A stretch of 64,000 nt of DNA from Gonatopus flavifemur (lineage: Eukaryota > Arthropoda > Insecta > Hymenoptera > Dryinidae): contig JAFFJZ010000009.1 in assembly GCA_018340375.1 (NCBI GenBank), positions 496,001 to 560,000 on the forward strand, given 5' to 3'. The position numbers and the translations under genes were made by a program. Positions within the stretch are counted from its first letter, which is position 1. Each line of letters begins with the position of its first letter. Shown in pieces: positions 23,852 through 35,042 of this stretch. Below the pieces are notes generated by a model. That model was not told where the DNA came from and ran no database searches. It saw only the letters and a program-made list of their open reading frames with translations.

Positions 23852-23992
23852 TAGAGGCGGGCGAATCTTGACGAAGCGAATCATTTGTATAAAATACTTA
23901 TCGCGTTTTGATGGAAATTCTATAGAATCCGATACAAATTGAACATTTTCTTTATACGAAAGATCCGCTTCGTAAAGATTCGCCCACCTCTA
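23852..23992. mobile_element. hAT-type MITE with perfect 8-bp duplication
   Basis: A 141-bp element begins TAGAGGCGGGCGAATCTT and ends with the inverse of TAGAGGTGGGCGAATCTT. It is flanked by identical AAAAATAT octamers (23844-23851, 23993-24000). TAGAGG ends and an 8-bp duplication are hAT hallmarks. The arms also share CGAAGCG. Confidence 0.92.
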
Positions 23993-26459
23993 AAAAATAT
24001 TAGATCTTTCATCAAATTTTCAGAAATTCTCAGAGTTTTTTTTAGAGAAAAAGCGGAGTTTTTCAGAGATTATTCATGATGATTCCAGCGAAATATTTTC
24101 GGACGGGACATCAGGAACTTCTTCACCTGCGCTAAGTATGAACACTACCAAATTATGGGACCTTACAATGTTCAACGCAGAACTTTCAAAATCCCAACGT
24201 ATTTTCCCTACGTTATACATAACACTTTCGTAGCATACTCTGATTTTCACTGTTTATACTGGCAATCTAAAAGGAACAAAAAAACGCTTTATGCGTCATA
24301 ATTTCATGAATTTCAAAAAGATTCAATGAACTGAATGTTCGCTCTGAATTTCATAATGATCAAGATGAATCCCAAACTACTTTTGTCTCTCAACCATTAT
24401 TACAAATTTTGATACAATTTGAAAATTGCATTCATCTTTTTCACCCACAGTAAATCCTAACCTCAAAATATTTCATCATAGTATTCAAGAGTTTGTATGT
24501 CATTCCATTAATGTCAATAATTATAGAATTATTTTATTTATTGCATGTTATTGCAATGAAATCAACTACCACTACACTTTGGTATTTTATCATCTGTTAG
24601 CTTTAATACTTGGATAAACAAAATCAATTCAAAGATTCCAAGCTTTGAATATGGATACTCTTACTCATTTTGAATGTCTGACATTTCAATGAATATCAAA
24701 TAACTTCTGAAAGAATTCAAGTTCTTGCTTTCATTTTATGTTCATTTGGGCGAACTGAGAACACATCTTGAACTTCCGTGGGGATTCATGTTTTGTCGCA
24801 TAATGGGTGTTCTTTTGGAATACCGTATGTGGTCTTGATGAATGTTTTGCGGTTCTGATATGCACTCAATAAGAATTCTTTTTGAAGTCTTTTGGTACTG
24901 CATGTATTCTCTCAAATGATATATTGAATTCTCAAAAAAGAGTTCTCAAAGCATGCTTTTCTGTGAATTCTCTGCGAATTCAAAAGGGACTGTAGTGCTG
25001 TCTGGGGAGTTAGCGTCATGTAGTTTGGTTGATATTTGACATGCTTCAAGATTCTCAAAACAGGACTCCGGGGTATACCAGTTATTCGTGCCAACGATCT
25101 GCTATCGACATGAGGGTCCAAGTGGATAAGTCCGAATATGGTGAGTGCGATGATATCATTCTCATCGTACCGGTGATGTCTCAGATCTCGCTGCAATACT
25201 CCTCGTCGAGCCCTCAAGTCGAGTCGACGGATGATCGTGGGGTGTGTGATACGGTGATCGGGATTCCGATCCCGGTGAGCTCTTGCGGCTTCGTTGTAAT
25301 TATTGTGACATGAGCCAAGCACAAGCATACTCCGCCACTCAATTGGCGGGAAGGGGTCCATGACCAGTGTTTCTTGAAGGGTTTGAAACCAGCTCCCCCA
25401 TGCCATGATAGAAGAATGGAGATCCCATTCGAAAAAACCATCTTGACCCCTAAATGACCTTCAAAATTATCTCTGAGGGATTTTTCAAGGTCAGAATCAT
25501 ACTTCTCCTTTGGAACCCTAAACTTTTTATCCGAAACATTTTTTCCAATCCCCACTAGTTTCCGAAATATTTGACTATATCACTTTAAATGGACTACCCT
25601 GTATACATCCAACTCTCTCTCTCTCTCTGTGAGTATAAGCCTGCACGCTCTTGCTTCGCTCTACTTTGTCTACTGTTTTACTGCATATTTTGTGGCCCTA
25701 TCGGGGTCGACCTTGTTTCAGTGCATCCCTTATCGGCTCGGGCATTTTTTTGAGCAACTAACGATAAGTAGCTGTTTCGTTGGCAGCCGATGGTGGATGT
25801 TTTGTGATTTGCATTTATCTGGTGTTGTTGGAGCATCTGCCAAGCGGGAAGACCAAGGCTGGTGTATTACAAGTGCTTTTCACGCGTGGCGCTTATCATT
25901 CGCCTCTTATCATTGATTGGTCTGTCTTCTCTACATGTCATCACGGTAACGTTGAGGTATTGGCCATCGTAGCACATCCACACTCCACAGCATAAATCTT
26001 GCCTTCCAACGGGAGCCTTGACGACATCTTTGTTGGCATACTAATTCGTATCACATCACTTTTCAACGAGGTTTTTGACACATGCTTTCTCTATCCTCAT
26101 TTGCGGTCTACATAGATAATAATTCGGTGATGCATTTCTCAATAATACGTTCATTACATCCATAATTATAATGCGCGATTATTTCATAGTACTTGCGTTC
26201 GTTCGTATATACTGCGTTGTGTGTGTCACACATACACTATGATACCGAGTGTATAGATACGTGCACACTGTTGTTGTATTCTTTTTACGTTATTGCTCTC
26301 ATCTCTGTCTCTCTAACTACTCGATGGTACTCTCTCTCACCCAACGTAGCATATACTCATCTTAACCGTTCTTACAACGACTTTTTTTCTATATAATTCG
26401 TTTTTCATTCGGATTTTCACACATATTAGTACCAGATTTTTCTCTCTTTCATTATTACA

Positions 26460-27419
26460 ATGGATCACATTTGCTCAATCTGCAGAAAATCTGTGAAAAC
26501 GGATGTCATCAAGTGTACACCGTGCATAAAATATTTCCATCCTGGTTGTGTGAAACTACATAAAACGTACAACCACAACAACGAGCTTGTACTTTGCAAA
26601 GGTCCCTTGGAATCCTTCAAAAAGTCTGGAGATATCCCTCCCTCATCAATGGAAGTTGATTGTCCGTCAACTTCGATGGTTGATCGCAACACCAGTGGTG
26701 GTACTACTCCTAATACAACCTTTACCATAGATGATATTATGAGAGCTATTCAAATATCCTCAGATAAACTCGATAATTTCATTGAGCGGCAAGAACGCAA
26801 TAATACTGAGGTTCATGCTCGACTTCAACAACTGTCTTCCATCGAAAACAATGTCTCCTCTTTATCCAGCAAATTTGCGGGGCTTGAACAGGCTGTTATG
26901 ACAGTCAATCAGGATGTGGAATCGCTCACTAAAGACTACCAGGAATTAAAAACCTCACTGGAACAGAATTCCTCTTCTATCAAAATGACTGATGCCAGCC
27001 TCATATCGCTGAGCCAGCGTGTTATAACCATTGAAGATAACTCTCAATCTCACTCAGCACGCATCTCTGAATTGGAACAACAAAATACCAAGTTCCAAGA
27101 AGAACTTCGAGCGCTGCGCTCTCAATCAAATAGGAACCTTCTCACTCTTTCAGGATTACCTGAACTTCCTGATGAATTCATTCCGAGCCGTATCATGGAT
27201 GTCTTGGCTCATCTTGATGTTCAGATCACCCAGTCTAACATTGTGAGAGCATTTCGTCTTCGCTCCACCAACACTACATCGCGTCCACGTACCATCCTCA
27301 TGGAGCTTGATTCTCCTTCTCTCCGAACGAAAATACTTGAGGCCAAACGTTCTACAGGATTAGTCGACGCGTCTGATATTAATCCCTCTCTACCTCAGTC
27401 TAGGCTTTATCTTAATTAA
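26460..27419 (+). CDS. LINE ORF1 protein with PHD-like zinc finger and coiled coil
   Basis: An intact 319-residue frame from ATG 26460. Residues 4-45 form a Cys/His cluster (CSIC, CTPC, HPGC, then C near 46) like the PHD-type finger found in CR1 ORF1 proteins. From about residue 85 to 220 there is a long coiled coil (repeated LSSIENNVSSLSSK and LEQQNTKFQEELRAL). This is followed by an RRM-like segment starting SNRNLLTLSGLPELP. Such proteins bind the LINE RNA and form the transposition particle. The frame ends in TAA, 222 bp before ORF2. It appears uninterrupted, although a remnant of C-terminal homology may continue past the stop (LADIA-like text near 27425). Confidence 0.8.
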   Translation: MDHICSICRKSVKTDVIKCTPCIKYFHPGCVKLHKTYNHNNELVLCKGPLESFKKSGDIPPSSMEVDCPSTSMVDRNTSGGTTPNTTFTIDDIMRAIQISSDKLDNFIERQERNNTEVHARLQQLSSIENNVSSLSSKFAGLEQAVMTVNQDVESLTKDYQELKTSLEQNSSSIKMTDASLISLSQRVITIEDNSQSHSARISELEQQNTKFQEELRALRSQSNRNLLTLSGLPELPDEFIPSRIMDVLAHLDVQITQSNIVRAFRLRSTNTTSRPRTILMELDSPSLRTKILEAKRSTGLVDASDINPSLPQSRLYLN

Positions 27420-27641
27420 TATCTGTTGTCTGATATAGCCTCTCTTCTCGCAGAAACTAAGAAAGTTGCGAAGTCTAAAGGATATCTCCATACTTGGTCG
27501 AGGAATGGACGTATTCTGGTGAAAAAAGATGAAACCTCAAATGTTATCGTCATCTCATCTAACAGGGACTTTGATCAACTTAGGTGACTCCTGATTCGAC
27601 CCTCAAACTCTCACTCTAATGAAGTTTTCCGTTCGTTAAAA

Positions 27642-30442
27642 ATGTGTCATGTTAATGCACAATCACTTATGGCTCATTTTAATGGATTCTCTGATTTTTT
27701 CTACACTGAGAATCCGAATAAGTACGATGTTATTGCGGTATCTGAGACCTGGTTCAGGAGTGACATGGATGAATCATTCTGCTCATTCGATAGATATGTG
27801 GCCTTTCGTTGCGATAGGGTGGGTCGTATTGGCGGGGGGGTCTGTCTCTATATTAAACAGAATCTCCAATACAAAATTATACAGAAATCTGAGTACGATG
27901 CCACTTGTCCACAACCCGAATATCTATTCGTTCAGGTTTCCAGCACGTGTATGCGCAAAGTACTCATTGGTGTAGTTTACAGACCTCCGGAAATAGGATT
28001 TGCTAATTTGGAAACGGTGATCTCTACACTGAGTACTGACTATCACGACGAAATCATTATGGGTGACTGGAACACCGACTTGTGCCGTTCATCTCCTGAT
28101 AGTACTTATCTCCGTAGAATACTCTCCAGTCTGAATCTGGCCATTGTCCCCTACGGCCCCACTCATCACACGTCCATCTCTTCTACCTTGCTTGACTTAT
28201 GTGTAGGGGACGATCTCTCCAAAGTGATTGACCATGAACAAAAGGAAATGCGTTTTCCATCTCGGCATGACATGATCTCAATTGAATACTCTTCCAATCT
28301 ACCCATGAGTCAACAGCAGATCGTCTCTGTGCGTGATTACTCGCGTATCAATGGGCAAGATATTGATATACCATCGATTTTGCTGAACGTCGGGCACTCG
28401 GGTATTACAAATATTGATGAGTGTGTTGGGGTTTTCCATGATTATCTCACTGATCTATACAATAGTGAAGTACCGATCAGAAGGTTCACTCCCAGACGTC
28501 CTCCTTCTCCCTGGATAACTCAGGAGATTTGTAATCTCATCCGTGAACGTAACACTGCGAGGAGGACATATCTCCGCACAAGAAATCCTGAATGTCATCT
28601 ACTCTTCACACGACTAAGGAACAACGTTGTTACTTCTCTCAGGAATGCGAAGCGTCAATATTATAACGACAGATTGATGGGCACTCCCGACTCACGCACA
28701 CTTCGGAGGGAACTTCGTACCCTGAGAATAATCAAATCTAATAGTAATCATCCGCCCGCGGATAAATTTTGTGTGAACGAGCTTAGTTTACACTTCTCTG
28801 CTGGCTTTCATCCGGCCTGTCCTCCACCGCCCATTCTCGACCAAAGTCTCGGCTACAGTGATAACCTTTTCTTTTTCCCTCACTTGACTCTTCATGATCT
28901 GCTACATTTCTATCATTTTTCTAACTCAAATACTATTCTCCAGATGGGCTTCCTGGTCGATTCCTTAACCTGATCGCTCCGTCCATTTCTCCATTCCTAC
29001 TGACCTTATTCAATTCCTCTCTCATGCTATCTCTCTTTCCTATGGCGTGGAAACGCTCCTTCATTACACCTATACCTAAAACAAGATCTCCACAAACTCC
29101 ACGTGATTTTCGCCCTATCTCCATTCTCTGTGAGTCATCTAAAATACTTGAAAAGATCGTCCATCACTTCTTGTGTGATTTTTTGACCAAGAATTCTCTA
29201 CTTGACCAATATCAGTGTGGATTCATCAAACACCGCTCCACTCAAACTGCTCTTTTAAAATTGACTGATGATGTTCGTGAAGCGATTGATAAGCGCATGA
29301 TCACTCTTTTGGTGGGGTTTGATTCCTCAAGAGCTTTTGATACCGTTAACCACTCTTTGCTTATACAAGAACTCGCTCCTTTCAATATATCTACCCCCGT
29401 GCTGAAGTGGTTTTGGTCCTATCTATCTGGCCGCACGCAATCAGTTAGGAGCTCTGAAGGTTGCTCCGAATGAACCCCAGTTACCTCAGGTGTTCCCCAA
29501 GGCTCTCGCCTGGGCCCTCTCTTATTCGCACTGTATGTCACCGACATAAATTCGATTATTCACCATTGTGAACTCTTTGAATTCGCTGATGACTTTTATA
29601 TTCATTTGCATACTTCACCTTTTCTCATAGACGAATGTATCTTGAAATTGAATGACGATATACAGAGAATTGCCAGCTGCTGCTCCACCACCTACCTAAT
29701 TCTGAACCCCTTGAAAACCAATTGCATGATCCTTGGTTCTCCACGTTACGTCAACGATATTTCTCTTCGCTCCTTACCGGACATCATACTTCAGGGCACC
29801 CCTATAAATCTCGTCTCCTCGCTTAAATCGCTCGGGATTATTCTGACACCTTCTCTCAATTGGAATGAGCAAGTAACTCCTGTCTGCAGGAAAGTCTCGT
29901 GCGCACTCTACCAATTGCGACTTAATGGCAACGCACTCTCTATCCAGATGAGAACTAAACTGATTTCAACGCTAGTTATACCCTATTTTGATTATTGTTG
30001 CTTAGTTCTCACTGATCTCTCCGAAGGAGACAGTATACGTCTGCAGCGTAAACTGGATGCCTGCGTGCGGTTTATTTTCGATCTCAGGAAAGATGTCCAC
30101 ATCTCTCCTTTCTTCACGCGCCTCGGCTGGCTCAAACTTTCTGAGCGACGGAAATTTTTCCTGGGGTCGTACTTGCATCATCTATTTGCTTTCAAGGATC
30201 CTCCTTTTCTTTACGATCGTTTCAACCTTGGTACCTCTGATGCAATTCGTTGCACTAGATCGAATAGGGGGCTCCTTAAAATACCACTGCATCGTACTAC
30301 CACATATCAAAAATCTTTTTTGATAACAGGTAGTAAACTCTGGAACACGATCCCAGATAACATCAAGTGTAGCTCTTCCCCTAACGTCTTCAAAAAGAGG
30401 TCTTATGACTTCTTGCTCACCTCCACCCTTCCTCACTCATAG
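27642..30442 (+). pseudogene. LINE ORF2: endonuclease-reverse transcriptase with two lesions
   Basis: From ATG 27642 the endonuclease shows CHVNAQSL, AVSETWF, GVVYRPP and MGDWNTDL. A one-base frame change near 28938 moves the frame into GLPGRFLNLIAPSI. The reverse transcriptase follows: FITPIPKTRSPQTPRDFRPI, FIKHRSTQTALL, VGFDSSRAFDTVNH, GVPQGSRLGPLLFALYV and the catalytic FADDFYIH. A TGA at 29471 interrupts it. The C-terminal end reads RLGWLKLSERRKFFLGS and SKLWNTIPDNIK to the stop at 30440. With one frameshift and one stop it is a relatively recent, inactive copy. Confidence 0.92.
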
Positions 30443-31528
30443 ACATATACTCTTTTTCAAGTAGGTTCATCGTGGTTCATCTTACGCTTTTCTTGCCTTC
30501 ATCTTCATTCTGCGCATTTATAACTATTGTATCTCTATCTTATATCTGTATTTTCATCTCTCACACCTTTGTCATCTCATCCTCACTCTCATTCTCATTT
30601 CATCTTTATTTTTAAGTTCATTCATTCTGCCTTCTTTTTGCTTTTCGGGCTGTGGGTTTAATGCTGTATATATATAAGTATTCTTGTATATAATATCTTT
30701 GTTATTGTTTATACTTCTTTCTCATTTGTTCCACAGGATGTTCATCCTAGAACATAAATAAACATATCTATCTATATATCTATCTAAAAGCAACACATCC
30801 ATCTATATATTTCAAATATTCCTGCGATATGCCCATAGGGGAACAATTCCGCGTCTGTGTTCCTCAGTATTCCTTCTTATGTAGAACGGGCCCAATATTC
30901 CTTGCATACACGTATTTCACTCAACGTCAACTCGGTATATTCAGTTAGACGAAGAGAGATCGTCGTAACGCCGTCGGCCGCGAGAGTGCATAGTATGTCC
31001 ATGTATACAAGGTATATATATCCATACTAGGCATGCTCGCGGCGGACAGCGGTACGCTCCTTAATGACGATCTACCTACCGACATCTATCCCAAGATAAC
31101 GAGATAACCAACTTCATCGATCTAGCTACCGAAATCAGCTCGGCATACAACTAGATGACTACGTACCTATCAGGATCTACCCCGAGATACCGAGGTACCT
31201 CCAGATCATATCGACATAGTTCGGAAGGGCGGAGTGCTCGTGCCTTCTCGCGCATGCTTCGCAAGATTTGACAACGCTGCCTCTCCGCTGTCATGAGCTA
31301 CAGGTACAGAATGATACAGAAACGAACGCACAGTCCGTTTATAATAATCTTGTTATACTCAATTTTGTTATTAGCGACCAAACAGATTTTTTATTGGTGA
31401 ATGAATTTGCTTGTACATCTGTAACTTCACTTACATTTTCCAAACTATCCTTATTTGTATTACACCATCTCTCCTAGAAATCTTCATGCACGAATGCAAC
31501 ACTAGAAATCCTAACAATATAGACGTTA

Positions 31529-32643
31529 TGTTTGGTGAATACAGTCGATTATTTCCGGATATAAAAAAAATGAACGAAAATTCGTAAGTTATTTGAGAAT
31601 TAAAGTGGATACATTCGAGTGTTCATCATCTCAAATAGGTAGTTCACTCTCAAAAGACTGGTGTAATCTTCACACTCGATCTATCTCGCCTGAAGTGAAA
31701 CTTGTTTTGATGCTCAGGTAATTTTTCTCAATCTTAATGTGTCTTTCTTCACACAATTTTTTCGTTTCTCCTGTACATGAATTTTATTTTAGATTTATGG
31801 CTACAGGAAGCTCATACAAACAACTTTCGTTCAATTCTAACATAGCTGTTCCAGCTGTTTATACAGTTTTATTAGAAACAATGGAAATATTCTACAGTGT
31901 TTCACAGCCAATGCACATGACTATTTCTACAGAAAGTAACTTTTTACAAATTGCTGCAAAATTTGGTGGAAAATAGGGATTTCCTCACTGTTTGGGTGCG
32001 TTATATGAAAGACATATAGCAATGACTGAATTTCCACACTCTGGTACTCTTCATTATAATTATAAAGAGTTTTTTTCAATTGTTCTACAAGCTGTCGTTG
32101 ATGCAGATTATAAGTATATTTTCATTGATGTGAGCGGCTATGGTAGTCAGCATGATTCTACTACATTTATAGCTTACCAACTCTACAAGGCAATACGTGC
32201 AAATAAAATTGAATTTCCCAGATGTCGAGTTCTAAAAAAACTCAAATATTCTAATGAATTATTTTTTTATTGCTGATGGAGCTTATCCTTTATGAAAATT
32301 TTTGATGAAGCCATATCGTGGCACGCATCTACAGCAAGCGCAATTGACCTACAACATGCGGTTATCAAAAGCTCGTGTGGTCGTGGTGAATTGCTTCGCT
32401 CAAACTAGCCAGAAATGGCGTATTCTATATACAGCAATGGATGAGAAACCAGACACTGTTTCATTGATTATTAAGTGTACATGCTTACTGCAAAACATCA
32501 CCATCGACTTGGAGAGAACTACTGGATTACAAAATAATGTTCCCCCAAGTACAAATAACATAGATTCGGATGACGATTTAATAATTCCTCGAACAGGAGG
32601 AGGAATGCGAAAAAAACTAACAAGATATCTTCTGAATAACTAA
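31529..32643 (+). pseudogene. Harbinger transposase, intron-containing and broken
   Basis: After a frameshifted N-terminus (FVSYLRIKVDTFE), the exon ends ISPEVKLVLMLR at a GTAATT donor. A 75-bp intron (31718-31792, ending TTTATTTTAG) precedes FMATGSSYKQLSFNSNIAV. A TAG near 31974 splits AAKFGG from GFPHCLGALYERH, where the family has GA-D-GKH, so the first catalytic Asp is lost. Next come HYNYKEFFSIVLQAVVDADY, FIDVSGYGSQHDSTTF (second Asp) and FIADGAYP (third acidic site), then a frame change and MKPYRGTHLQQAQLTYNMRL to the C-terminus. Stops and the lost Asp make it inactive. Confidence 0.88.
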
Positions 32644-33003
32644 TAAAATGAGAGCTTATTAATCTCAAATAATCTAGAGATGATACATTACTTCAATCTT
32701 CATGTAATTCACTGTCTTTTTGTTCGAGAAAAATTGTCAAGGATCTGAAATCAAAAATAAATTTTCTATTTACTAATAAATATTTATACCATTACCAATA
32801 CCATTTGAATGTTGATAATGTGCGACGTCAGGCTTCATTTCTGTCTTGACAGAGACATTTGCGTAATTACCTTTGGATCCAGGGATAAAATTGACTATCT
32901 GACAGTCTGAAATGTTGAAGAGTTTGAATGATTAATCTTCACACTGACAAGAAAAAAGTACACACAACGGAGGCTTCCGAAGTAGCAGATCGTGATCCAA
33001 GGA

Positions 33004-34061
33004 TCACGCTACTTCGGAAGCGTCGAATATAATATTAAAAGAAGCATGCTCACACTCACCATCATCTTCGTATGACCTACGTTTTTTCTGTTTTCGGTCT
33101 AATACAGGTTCAACATTAACTATTCCAGAATTATTACGAACTTTCGGCTTGTAGGCATATTGATAAACTATATTTGTAATAGCATTTCTACACAATAAGG
33201 TATCTGCTTGGCTTAGTTCTCTCGAAGGTGGCAGTAGCGTTTCAAAAAACGACATATTGAATTCATCAGTTTTTTTATGATTCGCTTGACTACTGATGCT
33301 AGCACTTGGAAGAAATGATTGTTGAAGGAGTTGTGCGAGGTTATTTTGCAATTCATTCGACGACATTGTGCAAGAGGAAGAAGCTTTCGTTTTGATCACT
33401 TGTAGGTTAAAAGGGCTTGGTTGCAATTTCTCGTCTCCAATGAACAATTTATTTGAATTTCCAGTCGATGGCTTCGGTTCTACTGATGTTGACAAAAAAG
33501 ACAGAGACGTGAAGTAAGACCAATTAGACACATAAGAATCTGCCAGGCCATTGCTAGATGTATTGCTTTTTACTTGTTCAAGTTCCTCTCGGAAGCGTTT
33601 GTCTGAAACCTCCCACTTCACTTGAATTCGAGATTCTGGGAATTATAGTTCAATATAAATACCATAATCAACTTGGTATAATAGTCCTATATATGAGAAG
33701 CAGTGACATAGGAGAGAAATCAGTTCTCGGCTGACTCGTTTAATACAGCGTAATGAAAAATAAAAATATTCGAATTTGATATTAGAAGGTTTTGACGACA
33801 ATTATTTTAGGAAATGTGCGCGAAGCATAAGAAACATGTGATGAATTATTAAAATTATACAAAAGCTGGAAGGTATGGAAACGATGAAAATTTCCAATGA
33901 AATTTCTAAGAATACCTACTGCTTCCGCGTAGAAAATTAGCAATCTTATCCCACTCGACACCTTTACGCTTCGGATTTTTATAATCGATGTGTTTTTTGT
34001 CTCAAGGAATGGGTCGCTTATGAACTTCTCCGATTGATGATGGAAGTTTATCTTCATCCAT
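33004..34061 (-). pseudogene. MADF-BESS accessory protein of the Harbinger element
   Basis: Exon 1 starts at ATG 34061 (MDEDKLPSSIGEVHKRPIP). After a frame change it reads DKKHIDYKNPKRKGVEWDKI, the N-terminal MADF (Myb-like DNA-binding) half, and ends at an AG/GT donor near 33916. Exon 2 begins after CCCAG near 33634 with RIQVKWEVSDKRFREEL, the rest of MADF, then VSNWSYFTSLSFLS. A low-complexity middle follows, then a BESS motif FNMSFFETLLPPSRELSQAD. In Harbinger elements such a protein partners the transposase. The transcription direction converges with the transposase. The frameshift in exon 1 suggests it is inactive; otherwise it is well preserved. Confidence 0.8.
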
Positions 34062-34464
34062 CTCGTGAAGAAAAGAACCGTTGTAGAGGGATACAAATTT
34101 GAAAGAGGCAGCGTTGCCAAATCTTGCAAAGCGTGTGCGAGATGGCACGAGCACTCCGCCCTTTCGAACTATGTCGATATGATCTGGAGGTACCTCGGTA
34201 TCTCGGGGTAGATCGTAATAGGTACGTAGTCATCTAGATGTATGCCGAGCTGATTTCGGTAGCTAGATCGATGAAGTTGGTTATCTCGTCATCTTAGGAT
34301 AGATGTCGGTAGGTAAATCGTCATCAGGGAGCGTACCGCTGTCCACCACAAGCATGCGTAGTATATCTATATATACATCGTATACTATGGCAATATGTGG
34401 TTGAGTTGCTGGTGTTAATGTGTCCAAGAACACCATAGCCATTTCACTTTTAGTTATTAGGTAA

Positions 34465-34708
34465 GAACGCCGAAATAATTACACTGACATTCGATAATAA
34501 TGTTGAGTAATATTTATTGTTGCGTGGTTAGGGAGGAATATAATATTGCGACGACTGACTTCTCGCGAGCCTCATGCTTGATAGCCGGTAATGCGTCTTT
34601 TTCCGACTGTGTCTTGTCGCTACTCCCAATGGATCGCGTCACCTTGTCTGTCTCCTTCTGATGAGACTAAAGGGGAACGCGCAATACATGTGTGAGGCAG
34701 AGTCCACA
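34465..34708 (-). repeat. 3' LTR of the Gypsy element
   Basis: 244 bp, a direct repeat of 40801-41044 with scattered substitutions. The outer flank 34390-34464 is neither LTR-like nor part of the Harbinger arm. Confidence 0.88.
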
Positions 34709-35042
34709 GGACTCCCCCCTGAGTGAGAAGGCTATGGCGTGAAATTTGTACATTCCAATTTAGCGGTCAGCCGTCAACTCAAATCAAATGATACAGTTAT
34801 GTGCCCCTTATGTACTATGATTGCATGCTCGTGTTTTGAGATATACACGTGACAATGTTGTGAATACAGTACGAAACTGTATTTTACAAAAGAAACACAT
34901 AATTGTGTTGTACAATGGTTATATAATTGAATTCTAAATAAACAGAGAGAACATTTCTTCTTTCTAGTTGAATCGCATTCGTGCGTTACATTTGGTGAAT
35001 AAAGTTGAGAAAGAAAAAGAATGATTAAGCTACGTACAAGTA

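Larger units (their letters stand above)
23016..25006. mobile_element. CCCAGACAGCAC-ended non-autonomous element, copy A
   Basis: A 1.99-kb insertion in the transposase gene begins CCCAGACAGCAC and ends GTGCTGTCTGGG, flanked by GA on both sides. Removing it rejoins the protein motif MTLT-QALTPNDM. The ends are rich in short inverted AGAATTCTTGA-like words. Sequence near each end matches the element at 52671-53770 (for example CCCAAAAGAA.TCAT). No ORF of its own is recognisable; the interior carries two smaller MITE-like structures. Confidence 0.85.
22313..25400 (-). pseudogene. Tc1/mariner-type transposase, split and decayed
   Basis: The N-terminal part (25400 down to about 25009) has the helix-turn-helix region RRLDLRARRGVLQRDLRHH and DENDIIALTIFGLIHLDPHV, reaching YQPNYMTLT. 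The reading frame is then broken by the insertion 23016-25006. It resumes with ALTPNDMRLRIRFCNWARAR and VLFSDGGSF (first catalytic Asp present), then NRHNSQYWSDVNPHW. The last part has SVNVWCGIVNGYLVGPHFF, where the usual HDGAPPHY is LGGPLPHY (Asp lost), then WPPRSPDLTSP with the third acidic residue also lost. It ends near 22313. Decayed and non-functional. Confidence 0.88.
21861..25601 (-). mobile_element. Tc1/mariner-type element with ~250-bp terminal repeats
   Basis: The ends are CAGGGTGGTCCATCTGAAG and inverse CAGGGTAGTCCATTTAAAG, flanked by TA (21859-21860, 25602-25603). The partner arm at 43981-44005 preserves the empty site: joining the flanks with one TA removed reproduces it exactly. 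The terminal repeats extend inward about 250 bp (shared CTTGAAAAA, GGTCAAGATGGTTTTTT). It carries a broken transposase gene on the minus strand and an inserted 1.99-kb element. Confidence 0.9.
25615..30789 (+). mobile_element. CR1-like LINE, two ORFs, (TATC)n tail
   Basis: It begins after the left foldback arm with a (CT)n tract and about 845 bp of 5' leader. Two ORFs follow, then a short 3' UTR with GGATGTTCATCC and a tail of TATCTATC units. The tail and 3' ORF end match the 5'-truncated copy at 46690-47265. The two-ORF layout with a zinc-finger ORF1 fits the CR1/Jockey group. No target duplication was identified. Confidence 0.85.
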
